DNA from: Acidobacteriota bacterium | GTDB lineage: Bacteria; Acidobacteriota; Blastocatellia; Pyrinomonadales; Pyrinomonadaceae | Direction: 5' to 3' | Assembly (NCBI GenBank): GCA_023389035.1 | Contig: JAEWFC010000016.1 | Location: forward strand, 62,001 to 126,000 | DNA: 64,000 bases | Shown here: piece by piece, positions 43,384 to 51,454 of the stretch | Numbering within the stretch: position 1 is the stretch's first letter | Layout of the letters: every line of letters begins with the position of its first letter | Made by a program: the position numbers and the translations under genes | The notes under the pieces: model-generated | Databases searched by the model: none | What the model was told of the DNA's origin: nothing | What the model saw: only the letters and a program-made list of their open reading frames with translations

Positions 43384-44436
43384 TTACACTCCCCTCATTG
43401 CCAAACCAACGGCTACGGCCATTTCGGGCATGATGTCGCTAAGATAGCCGGGATCAAATTTACGGGAATCGACCTTGATATTTCGGAACGGGTCGAGGAC
43501 CTCGACCGGGAGCTCGAGCCGAGCCGAAAGGTCCTGTGCCAAGCCCTGCAGTTTTGAGCCGCCGCCTGAGATAAGGATCTTCTGCACAACCGTCTCGTTG
43601 TCTTCGGTCGTTGCTCGATAAAAGTCAAAGGTCTTCTGGATCTCCATCGCAACGATCTCGGTGACGTTATTCATCAGCGGTTCGATCGCCTTTTCCTCAA
43701 CGCCTTCGACGTTTGCCGCCGCTCCGCGTTTGACGGCTTCGGCCTGCTGATAGCTCAATCCGAGGCTTCTCTGAAGAACGTCGGTGAACTGGCTTCCGCC
43801 GACCGTAATGTCGCGGGTGAAAAGCGATGTAGTGCCCTTAACGATATTGACGTTCATCGTCGAGGCCCCGATGTTCAGCAAGGTAACCACCTGCGATTCA
43901 TCGGGCTGGTAATTTAATTCGTAGCAATTCTGCAGTGCGAAGGTATCGACATCGATTACCGCCGGTTCCTTTCCTGCAAGCTGGATGGCCTGACGGACGT
44001 TGTCGATGCGCTCGCGTTTGCACGCTGCGATCAAAACCTTTGTCGCGTCCGGCGACTGGCCGGTGATCTGGTAGTCAAGACTGACGTCGGCCAGATCGTA
44101 GGGAATGTGCTCTTCGGCATGCCAGTCAATTGATTCTTCGAGCTCCTCGGCACTCATTGGCGGAAGCACGATGTTCTTGATGATCACGGAGTGGCCGCTT
44201 ACACCGGTCACGACGCTCGCGGAATTTACCGCATTCGTACTGCAGACGCTCTGTATGGCGTCCGACACGACGTTTAGCTCCATGATCTGTCCATCGATGA
44301 TCGTATCGGCAGGAAGGTTCTGGAATCCCAGGCTGACGAGATTCAGGCTATTGGCCTTCCCTTCGAGTTCGACCATTTTTATCGAGCTCGATCCGATATC
44401 GAGACCGGCGACACTTTTCTTTTTACCGAACAGCAT
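43384..44436 (-). CDS. pilM: type IV pilus assembly protein PilM
   Basis: This 350-residue cytoplasmic actin-like ATPase-fold protein recruits PilN. The nucleotide-binding phosphate-1 motif reads VAGLDIGSSSIKMVEL (about 9-24), a phosphate-2-type region is LLNIGASTMNVNIVKG, and the adenosine motif is ILISGGGSKLQGLAQ. Length is typical. It is the first gene of the operon and lies about 280 bases downstream of the likely promoter. Confidence 0.93.
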   Translation of the reverse strand: MLFGKKKSVAGLDIGSSSIKMVELEGKANSLNLVSLGFQNLPADTIIDGQIMELNVVSDAIQSVCSTNAVNSASVVTGVSGHSVIIKNIVLPPMSAEELEESIDWHAEEHIPYDLADVSLDYQITGQSPDATKVLIAACKRERIDNVRQAIQLAGKEPAVIDVDTFALQNCYELNYQPDESQVVTLLNIGASTMNVNIVKGTTSLFTRDITVGGSQFTDVLQRSLGLSYQQAEAVKRGAAANVEGVEEKAIEPLMNNVTEIVAMEIQKTFDFYRATTEDNETVVQKILISGGGSKLQGLAQDLSARLELPVEVLDPFRNIKVDSRKFDPGYLSDIMPEMAVAVGLAMRGV

Positions 44437-44850
44437 TGTTTTTTCTTAGCTCCTTTTAAGGCTGCTACGCCTGACTTTCGTTTTGGTCGTTTAATTTATT
44501 CGAAAACTTTGCGGGTTACTTGGACTTTGAAGTTTACTTGCCACCTTTTGACCGACAGCATAGAGAGGGTTTGACAGGTACAGGGCATCTGAAAGAGTTG
44601 CCAGGACCCCGCGTGTTTCGAATAAACGAACCGCTCTTATGAACGTGCTCGGACCATGCAGTCTTTTGTATAAGTTGTTCGCATCGGGTGGCGAAGAGGA
44701 ACGGTTGTGCACCGTCAAGAGAATAAATTACAGGAATGCTCAACGTCTGTCAATACTTTTTTACAATGTTGAACGATTCGTGATCGAGAACCTGTCACAA
44801 TGACCGATGGCCATTTTTGCTAATCGTGGGGATCTTAGCTCTAGGAACAG
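44437..44850 (-). promoter_or_regulatory. pil operon promoter and leader; no gene seen
   Basis: On the minus strand a perfect TTGACA (44753-44748) is followed after 15 bases by TGTAAT (44732-44727). Transcription from there would give a leader of about 280 bases ahead of pilM. A 75-codon open frame in this leader begins with TTG and has no recognisable product or ribosome site. The rest, toward the acyl-CoA dehydrogenase stop at 44851, shows nothing notable. Confidence 0.45.
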
Positions 44851-46035
44851 TCAGCGGAGCTCCAGCTTTGCTATGGACTCCAGATGGACCTCATCTGGCC
44901 CATCGGCCAGCCGCAGAGATCGAGCGTATGCCCACAGGCCGGCGAGAGGAAGATCCTGCGATACACCCGCGCCGCCGTGAAGTTGTATCGAGCGGTCGAT
45001 CACCCGAAGGGCCATCTGCGGAACTACTGCCTTGATCGCAGCGATACCGCGCCGTGCTTCCTTGTTTCCATCCTTGTCCATTCGCCAGGCGGCGTTTAAC
45101 ACCAATAGTCGGGCCTGATCGATCTCAAGTCTCGATTCGGCGACCCATTGACGAACGACTCCCTGTTCAGCCAACGGTTTTCCGAACGCGATGCGTTCCT
45201 TCGCCCGTTCTACCATTAGCTCAAGAGCCCTCTCCGCAGCGCCGATGAGACGCATACAATGATGAACCCTACCCGGACCGAGGCGTCCCTGTGCGATCTC
45301 GAAACCGCGGCCCTCACCGAGAAGGAGGTTTTCCCGCGGTACTCGGACCTCATTGAAGGAAATCTCAGCGTGACCGATCGGAGCGTCGTCGTAACCAAAG
45401 ACCGTCAGGTTTCTCTCGACCCGAACCCCTTCGGTATCCATCGGTATGATAATCATCGACTGCTGCCGGTACTTGTCGGCGGACGGATCGGTCTTCCCCA
45501 TAAAGATCGCGAACTGACATCTCCGATCGTTGGCACCAGTCGACCACCATTTTGTTCCGTTGACAACATACTCGTCACCATCGGCTATGATCGACGCACG
45601 AATATTCGAAGCATCGGATGAGGCAACGTCAGGCTCGGTCATCGCGAAGCAAGAGCGAATGGAGCCATTGAGCAGCGGTTCGAGGAAGCGTTCCTTTTGG
45701 TCTTCGGTGCCGTATAGGTGCAGCACCTCCATATTTCCAGTGTCCGGAGCAGAACAATTAAACACCTCAGCCGCCCACGTGACGCGGCCCATAATTTCCG
45801 CGAGCGGGGCGTATTCGACGTTCGAAAGGCCCGAGACGTCCTTGAGGAAGAGGTTCCATAGTCCTGCGGTCTTTGCTCTTTCTTTCAATTCTTCAATGAG
45901 AGAAAGAGGTTCCCAACGGTCGCCCGCGTTTACATCGTTGTTGGATCGTCGCTCATTCGGATAGACGTGCTCGTCCATGAACGCAGTAAGGCGTTTTTGC
46001 AGTTCCAGCGACTTTACTGAATAATCGAAGTCCAT
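44851..46035 (-). CDS. acyl-CoA dehydrogenase family protein (ACAD11/LvaC-like context)
   Basis: This 394-residue FAD-dependent enzyme has the usual three-domain order: N-terminal helices; middle beta domain with RSCFAMTEPDVASSDASN and KWWSTGANDRRCQFAIFMGKT; and C-terminal helices ending LHGGAGVSQDLPLAGLWAYARSLRLADGPDEVH. The family desaturates acyl-CoA thioesters. It faces, across 38 bases, a phosphotransferase of the type fused to it in human ACAD10/ACAD11. In that system and in the bacterial Lva pathway the kinase phosphorylates a 4-hydroxyacyl-CoA and the ACAD then eliminates the phosphate. Assigning that reaction here is inference from context. Confidence 0.88.
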   Translation of the reverse strand: MDFDYSVKSLELQKRLTAFMDEHVYPNERRSNNDVNAGDRWEPLSLIEELKERAKTAGLWNLFLKDVSGLSNVEYAPLAEIMGRVTWAAEVFNCSAPDTGNMEVLHLYGTEDQKERFLEPLLNGSIRSCFAMTEPDVASSDASNIRASIIADGDEYVVNGTKWWSTGANDRRCQFAIFMGKTDPSADKYRQQSMIIIPMDTEGVRVERNLTVFGYDDAPIGHAEISFNEVRVPRENLLLGEGRGFEIAQGRLGPGRVHHCMRLIGAAERALELMVERAKERIAFGKPLAEQGVVRQWVAESRLEIDQARLLVLNAAWRMDKDGNKEARRGIAAIKAVVPQMALRVIDRSIQLHGGAGVSQDLPLAGLWAYARSLRLADGPDEVHLESIAKLELR

Positions 46036-46073
46036 AATTTGATTTCCGGATCGCCACAGATTAACACATAATT

Positions 46074-47141
46074 TTGTTCACGAACCCTAATGAAACGGCA
46101 CCGGTCCGGCCCGGTGAAGACATCGATCGCGGATCTCTCGAAGAGTATTTGAGGGCGCGTATCCCGACGCCATTCGATCGACTGGAGATCGAGCAATTTC
46201 CGGCAGGCAGTTCGAACCTGACGTATTTGATCAAGCTCGGTGGAACCGAACTTGTGCTTCGGCGTCCTCCGCATGGCAATACCGTTCGCACCGCACACGA
46301 TATGAAACGCGAGTTTCAAGTGCTGTCCAAATTAGCGAATGTTTACCCTCCGGCACCCGAGCCGATCCTCTTCTGCGATGACGGTTCGGTGATAGGGGCC
46401 GAGTTCTACCTTATGGAACGTCGCCGTGGTCTAGTGCTGAGAGGCGATGTTCCTGATGCGATAAGTGCCTCACCGGAGATGCAGATCGAGATGTGTCGGG
46501 CTTTCATGAGCAATCTGGCATCGCTCCATGCGATCGATCTTGAAGACTCAGGATTAATTTCACTTGGAAACCCGGTTGGCTATTGCCGGCGTCAGGTCGA
46601 AGGCTGGAGTGAACGCTATGAAGCAGCCAAGACGCACGATCACGTCGAGATCCAATACGTCATCGCATGGTTGAATGAACGCATCCCGTCGGAATCGGCC
46701 CACACTCTCGTTCATAACGATTACAAATTCGACAACATCGTGCTCGACCCTGCCGATCCTACGAGAGTGTCGGCAGTGCTTGATTGGGAAATGGTGACGG
46801 TGGGCGATCCACTGATGGATCTTGGAACGACACTTGGCTACTGGATGTCCAGCGACGCTGGTGAAGAAATGCTCAGCATGCCATTCAATCCACGCGTCCT
46901 GATGGAGAAGGTCACACGGCGTCAGCTTGCGGATATGTATTCCGAATCCTCAGGACGCGATACGAGCGATCTGCTTTTCTATTACGCGTTCGGTACGTTC
47001 AAGATCGCAGTGATCGCACAGCAGATCTATGCCCGATGGGCTAAAGGGTCGACTCGTGATGACCGGTTCGCTCGCTTCGACACATTCGTAGCGGCGCTCG
47101 GACGGATCGCAAACACTGCGATCCGCCGAGGGACGATCTAA
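46074..47141 (+). CDS. APH-like phosphotransferase family protein (ACAD11/LvaA-like)
   Basis: This 355-residue protein has the aminoglycoside-phosphotransferase/kinase fold. N-terminal lobe: FPAGSSNLTYLIKLGGTELVLRRPPHG. Catalytic loop: LVHNDYKFDNIVLD (about 210-223, H-x-D-x-x-x-x-N). Metal-binding segment: AVLDWEMVTVGDPLMDLGTTLGYW. The RRPP and DWEM variants match the ACAD10/11-type kinase branch rather than antibiotic-modifying enzymes. The start is a TTG at 46074, the only in-frame start ahead of the kinase lobe. It is divergent from the acyl-CoA dehydrogenase, which strengthens the 4-hydroxyacyl-CoA kinase prediction. Confidence 0.85.
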   Translation: MFTNPNETAPVRPGEDIDRGSLEEYLRARIPTPFDRLEIEQFPAGSSNLTYLIKLGGTELVLRRPPHGNTVRTAHDMKREFQVLSKLANVYPPAPEPILFCDDGSVIGAEFYLMERRRGLVLRGDVPDAISASPEMQIEMCRAFMSNLASLHAIDLEDSGLISLGNPVGYCRRQVEGWSERYEAAKTHDHVEIQYVIAWLNERIPSESAHTLVHNDYKFDNIVLDPADPTRVSAVLDWEMVTVGDPLMDLGTTLGYWMSSDAGEEMLSMPFNPRVLMEKVTRRQLADMYSESSGRDTSDLLFYYAFGTFKIAVIAQQIYARWAKGSTRDDRFARFDTFVAALGRIANTAIRRGTI

Positions 47142-47147
47142 ACGGAT

Positions 47148-47303
47148 CTACAGAGTTCCAGGCTGGTCTTCTGCCGGCATTATATTTTCGGCGTCAGGCT
47201 CCGGTTCATGTTTGATCCCGGGCACCGGATGCTCTTCGCGTTCGTTATCCGGATGCATTTCGTCCCGATCGTCGGGCTCCTGATCGATATCGTTTCTTTG
47301 CAT
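47148..47303 (-). CDS. 51-residue acidic protein downstream of abgT
   Basis: This small gene reads MQRNDIDQEPDDRDEMHPDN at its start and ends PAEDQPGTL. It is highly acidic, Pro-rich, without Cys or a hydrophobic segment, and likely disordered. A strong ribosome site (GGAGGGG, complement of 47311-47317) lies 7 bases ahead of the ATG. That site overlaps the end of the AbgT transporter region, so the two are cotranscribed. No family is recognised. The good ribosome site and operon position argue that it is translated. Confidence 0.65.
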   Translation of the reverse strand: MQRNDIDQEPDDRDEMHPDNEREEHPVPGIKHEPEPDAENIMPAEDQPGTL

Positions 47304-47317
47304 CACAAAACCCCTCC

Positions 47318-49075
47318 TTAAGGATATGTGTAAGGAGCCTGCAGGCCTAGCGGAATACCAAGAGCCCAGTAAGCAAGCAAGAACAGTATCCAGACAACGA
47401 GAAACCCGATCGAGTACGGGAGCATCAGCGAGACCAGCGTTCCAATACCGGTTCCTTTGACATAACGCTGAGCAAACACAACTACCAGTGGAAAATACGG
47501 CATCAGCGGCGTGATGATATTGGTGGTTGAATCACCGATCCTGTACGCCGCTTGTGAGAGCTCGGGCGACATTCCCAATGTCATTAGCATCGGTACAAAG
47601 ATCGGGGCAAGCAGCGCCCATTTCGCGGACGCAGAGCCGATCAGGAGGTTAACCACCGCCGTAAGGAAGATGATTCCGATGATGGTCACCTGCGTCGGCA
47701 GTGCGAGCGCCTGCAACGCACCGGCTCCCTTTAAGGCAAGCAGAGCACCGAGGTTAGATTGGCCAAAGGCCGCTATAAAAAGAGCAGCGAAAAACGCGAG
47801 AACGATATAGTAGCCCATCGTACTCATCGTTTTGCTCATGCCTTTTATGATATCGCGGTGACTTTCGACCGTGCTTGCGACGTATCCGTAAACAATGCCC
47901 GGAATCACAAACAGCAAGAAGATCAGCGGCACTATCGACAGCATCAGCGGCGCCGTCGATACCGTAAGCTGCGGCGGCACGGGCTCAGCGGCAGCAGCGA
48001 ACGCCGCCCCATGAGTTTTTGCGGCTTCATCGCCTAGCCGAGCTTTCAGTGCGGAATCAAACGCGGTCTTGCCGAACAGGTCTTGCCCGAGGATCGGTCC
48101 GGTCCTCTTGATCACATCCTCCGGAACTCCGGCATCTCGAAGCTGCGTGATCGAGGCTTGCGATATGCGGAAACCTGCCGGCGATCTCATTGGTGAACTT
48201 TCGGGGATCGATACGGCTGCTAGTATAGCAACGCTAACCAGCATTGCCGCAAAGGCGACCCACAGGCCGCGTTTTTCCTTCTCGCCGAGGGTTTCCATTT
48301 TCGGCATTTCTTCCGGATCACCGTCAACGGCCACTTTTTTCAGTCTGGGCTCGATAATGCGGTCAGTGATGAACCACCCGACCGCGACGATCACCAGACA
48401 CGACGCGGCGGTAAAGTACCAGTTTGACAACGGATTGACTACCCGCGACGCATCGATAATCTGGGCTCCGGATTGTGTCAGGCCCGCAAGAAGCGGATCG
48501 AGGCTTGACGGGATAAAATTGGCACTAAAACCTCCCGACACTCCGGCGAATGCTGCCGCTATACCGGCGAGCGGATGACGTCCTGCGGAATAAAAGATCA
48601 CGCCTCCGAGCGGTATGACCAAAACGTAACCAGCGTCCGCTGCCGTGTGGCTGATGATCGCAACGAAGATCAGCATCGGAGTAAGCAGCGAGGGTGCGGT
48701 GAAATTCAGCAAAGCTTTAAGTGCGGCGTTTATAAAGCCGGTGTGCTCCGCGACCCCGACGCCCAGCAATGCGACCAAAACCACCCCTAGCGGATGAAAG
48801 CTGGTGAACGTCGTCACCATATTAGAAAGGAAAGCGGCGATCGCTGTTCCTGTCATTTGGTTATTGATGACCAGGGCCTTCCCCGTCCTTGGGTCGATCT
48901 CGGCGAACGTCATCGATGACAGCAACGCCGAAAGAACCCAGACGACGAATAGAAGGATCAGGAACAGAGCTGCGGGATCCGGCAACTTGTTACCGACCGT
49001 CTCGATGAGATTCAGCGCACGATCGACCAAGCCTGAGGGCTTCGAGTCGAAGGCTGGTTCGTTTTCGTCAACCAT
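47318..49075 (-). CDS. AbgT-family transporter
   Basis: This 585-residue polytopic inner-membrane protein belongs to the AbgT (p-aminobenzoyl-glutamate transporter) family; some members export antimetabolites such as sulphonamides. Two conserved re-entrant segments are clear: NLLIGSASAKWALLAPIFVPMLMTLGMSPE and RIGDSTTNIITPLMPYFPLVVVFAQRY. The matching N-terminal one reads AIISHTAADAGYVLVIPLGGVIFYSAGRHPLAGIAAAFAGVSGG. An insert of roughly 80-90 residues in the middle (about 295-380: RISQASITQLRDAGVPEDVIKRTGPILGQDLFGK) makes it longer than the usual 500 or so. The substrate is not defined by sequence. Confidence 0.9.
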   Translation of the reverse strand: MVDENEPAFDSKPSGLVDRALNLIETVGNKLPDPAALFLILLFVVWVLSALLSSMTFAEIDPRTGKALVINNQMTGTAIAAFLSNMVTTFTSFHPLGVVLVALLGVGVAEHTGFINAALKALLNFTAPSLLTPMLIFVAIISHTAADAGYVLVIPLGGVIFYSAGRHPLAGIAAAFAGVSGGFSANFIPSSLDPLLAGLTQSGAQIIDASRVVNPLSNWYFTAASCLVIVAVGWFITDRIIEPRLKKVAVDGDPEEMPKMETLGEKEKRGLWVAFAAMLVSVAILAAVSIPESSPMRSPAGFRISQASITQLRDAGVPEDVIKRTGPILGQDLFGKTAFDSALKARLGDEAAKTHGAAFAAAAEPVPPQLTVSTAPLMLSIVPLIFLLFVIPGIVYGYVASTVESHRDIIKGMSKTMSTMGYYIVLAFFAALFIAAFGQSNLGALLALKGAGALQALALPTQVTIIGIIFLTAVVNLLIGSASAKWALLAPIFVPMLMTLGMSPELSQAAYRIGDSTTNIITPLMPYFPLVVVFAQRYVKGTGIGTLVSLMLPYSIGFLVVWILFLLAYWALGIPLGLQAPYTYP

Positions 49076-49180
49076 ATCGTTTCAGTTCGAGGTCTTTGCG
49101 AGGAGGAATGTGATAACTTCGGGAAATTTTACTTCGGAAATCGCACGTTAGCCAAATGGTTAGAGTCGTTTAGGCAACCG

Positions 49181-49957
49181 TCACGGAACTCTAACAAAAT
49201 GTTTGCCGTTGAATCGATATGTGATGAATTTATTAGTCACGCGGCCTTGCGGCGTCTTCGCATCCTCAACAACCACCGGAAACTTGAACTCGCGGCGACT
49301 TTCGTTGAACTCAAATAGCTTGATCGGCCTCTCAGGGCGATCGACAACGGAAAAGAAATCGTAGGCGAAGCCGACAGAAGGCGTCAGGCCGCTCGCGGTC
49401 TTGATGAGCTTTGCGGCGAGGTTGAGCTTGTCGCGTTCGATGACAACGGCCCGGATCGACTGGCCATGCATCGAGGTTGATCCGATAAACGTCGACGTCA
49501 GCAAGTAGATCGTACGATCACCGGCCGAGAGCTGATAGATCTCCGGATAGAATGAACCGGCCGATTCATCTTCGCCGTCATTCTCTGCTATTGCTGCGAT
49601 CTTGCCGCCGGGTAAAGTGTACTGAAAGACCGCGGCGAAATCGCGCATCGTCCCGCCTGTTTGCTTGTCCCACGAATACGCCCGAAACTTTCCATCTTTG
49701 GAAGTTGCGACAAACATCTCGTCGCGAAGCCGGGAAAATGGAAACTGCAGCACGTCCGAACGTGAGCCATGGAGCAGCAGCTTTTCCCTAAGAGCATCAT
49801 TTGCAGCGTAAACCTTGGCGTCGTCCCATTCTCCTCCGTAATTACCGTATTTCGAGATATCGGAAAGGTGGGCGAGCAGTTCGGCTTCTATCGCGGATGG
49901 CGGTTGTGCTACCGCACTGCAAAAGAGAGCGAGAGATATAATTAGTACCTTCAGCAT
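49181..49957 (-). CDS. hypothetical secreted protein
   Basis: This 258-residue protein has a clean signal peptide (MLKVLIISLALFCSAVAQ) followed by a beta-rich domain. It contains FRAYSWDKQTGGTMRDFAAVFQY and IYLLTSTFIGSTSMHGQSIRAVVIE, and ends KFITYRFNGKHFVRVP. No catalytic motif is seen. The pattern recalls conserved hypothetical exported proteins of soil Acidobacteriota and Bacteroidota, but I cannot name the family. It sits between the AI-2E permease and AbgT genes on the same strand. Confidence 0.7.
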   Translation of the reverse strand: MLKVLIISLALFCSAVAQPPSAIEAELLAHLSDISKYGNYGGEWDDAKVYAANDALREKLLLHGSRSDVLQFPFSRLRDEMFVATSKDGKFRAYSWDKQTGGTMRDFAAVFQYTLPGGKIAAIAENDGEDESAGSFYPEIYQLSAGDRTIYLLTSTFIGSTSMHGQSIRAVVIERDKLNLAAKLIKTASGLTPSVGFAYDFFSVVDRPERPIKLFEFNESRREFKFPVVVEDAKTPQGRVTNKFITYRFNGKHFVRVP

Positions 49958-50000
49958 CGGTTTGTGAATATCAAAACAATCAGTGGTGGTCAGACGAATC

Positions 50001-51299
50001 CTAATTTTTCGGCAGATCTTCTTGTTTCGTTTCGGAGTCCTCGTCTTTCTTTTCCTCCTGAACTTGCTCAGCGAGGACCGTGTCAGCCGCCTCCGCTATC
50101 TTGTCTTCGACTCGATTCGGGGGCATTGATGGAAGGTCATCCTCACCGTATCGGTAAAAATGCGATGTTTGGTAGAGTTCGGCCGTGAACTTCAAAAATA
50201 CCTTCCCGATGGCGATCAAAGGTATCGCCAGGATCATCCCCAGTAAGCCGAAGAGTTTTCCGCCGACCAAAAGCCCAAGAAAGACTGCCATGGGATGCAG
50301 GTTGAGACGCCCGCCGAGTATCTTGGGAGTAAGGATGTAACCCTCGATCGTCTGGACCACAATGAAAACCCCAAGTACTCCGGCAAGCCCCCAGACTCCC
50401 CCGCCATCAGCGAGAACGAAGGAGCCGGCGAGCAGTATGCCTAGGATCGTACCGATATACGGGATCGCATTCAGCACCCCTGATATCAGGGCGATACCTG
50501 CCCATCCAGGCACACCAAGGAACCAGAATCCCACGGCATAGAAAGCCGCCATGATCATCCCGATCAAGAGTTGGCCGCGGACATAGGCCTGCAAGATCCT
50601 TCCAGACTCGTCAAACAGTCGGCTGAATGGCTCACGGAACCGGGGTGGAATAAGAGCTTCGGCAGAGTCCCGCCATCGGGGAAAATCTATCAGAAAATAA
50701 AATACAAAAAACGGAACCAGCAAAAGATCAAGCGATGAAATGATCGTCGATAGGATCACCGAGCCATTTCCCGGCGACGTCCGGATCTTTCCTTCCTCAT
50801 CAATGGTCGCCGTGGTCGGCTCAGCAACGTTCTCTTCATAGAACACGATGGGATCGCTGAGAAACTGTTCGATCTTGTCGCCCGCAACTCGCTCAAGTGC
50901 CGGAGAGATACGCCGGACCCACTGTCGTTGGCGAGCTGCATTCTCTGGCGTGAAGCTCTCCGCGATCTTTTGCCCGGCCCGGGAACTCTGTGCCCAAAGA
51001 TCGGGGACCACATAAGAGAAAAACGCAGCGATCGCAAGGAACACTCCGACTATCGAGACGATCGAGGCGATAGTACGGGTCAGGCCAACCTCCTCTAATT
51101 TCTTTACAATGGGGTTGAGCAGGTATGCTAACGCGACCGACGCCAGGATAGGAACGATCACGACCGTTCCCACGCGGTATAGCAGGTACAGGATGATCGC
51201 CGAAACAACGACTGTCGGCACCCATCGAAACCACCAGATCGGTGAACGCTCTTCGGCGGGCCTAAATTGGAAAGAAGCTTTTTTCACCTTTTCGACCAA
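50001..51299 (-). CDS. AI-2E transporter family permease (PerM/YdiK-like)
   Basis: This 432-residue inner-membrane protein has about eight transmembrane helices. The conserved C-terminal part reads GVLNAIPYIGTILGILLAGSFVLADGGG and PKILGGRLNLHPMAVFLGLLVGGKLFGLLGMILAIPLIAIGKVF. The family includes the putative autoinducer-2 exporter TqsA and Na+/H+ antiporters, so the substrate is open. A charged cytoplasmic tail (QEEKKDEDSETKQEDLPKN) closes it. No luxS gene is in the window. Confidence 0.88.
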   Translation of the reverse strand: MVEKVKKASFQFRPAEERSPIWWFRWVPTVVVSAIILYLLYRVGTVVIVPILASVALAYLLNPIVKKLEEVGLTRTIASIVSIVGVFLAIAAFFSYVVPDLWAQSSRAGQKIAESFTPENAARQRQWVRRISPALERVAGDKIEQFLSDPIVFYEENVAEPTTATIDEEGKIRTSPGNGSVILSTIISSLDLLLVPFFVFYFLIDFPRWRDSAEALIPPRFREPFSRLFDESGRILQAYVRGQLLIGMIMAAFYAVGFWFLGVPGWAGIALISGVLNAIPYIGTILGILLAGSFVLADGGGVWGLAGVLGVFIVVQTIEGYILTPKILGGRLNLHPMAVFLGLLVGGKLFGLLGMILAIPLIAIGKVFLKFTAELYQTSHFYRYGEDDLPSMPPNRVEDKIAEAADTVLAEQVQEEKKDEDSETKQEDLPKN

Positions 51300-51454
51300 A
51301 TGCCTGCCTTATGCGATCGGCAACCTATCGACCCTTTTACAAAGTAAACCAATGATAGCAGACACGTTGCCCGCATCATCAAGTTGCCATTACTAAATCG
51401 CAGCAACGTAAATTTGAGAGCGGCAAATCAAAGATGTAAACTTAGCGTTTCCTT

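Noticed and set aside
44491..44718. 75-codon minus-strand frame in the pil leader
   Set aside because: It has a TTG start at the predicted transcription start, no ribosome site, and no recognisable sequence. It is kept only as part of the leader.
46074..47141. aminoglycoside resistance kinase
   Set aside because: The fold is shared, but the motif variants and the acyl-CoA dehydrogenase neighbour point to the ACAD10/11-type kinase branch, not antibiotic modification.
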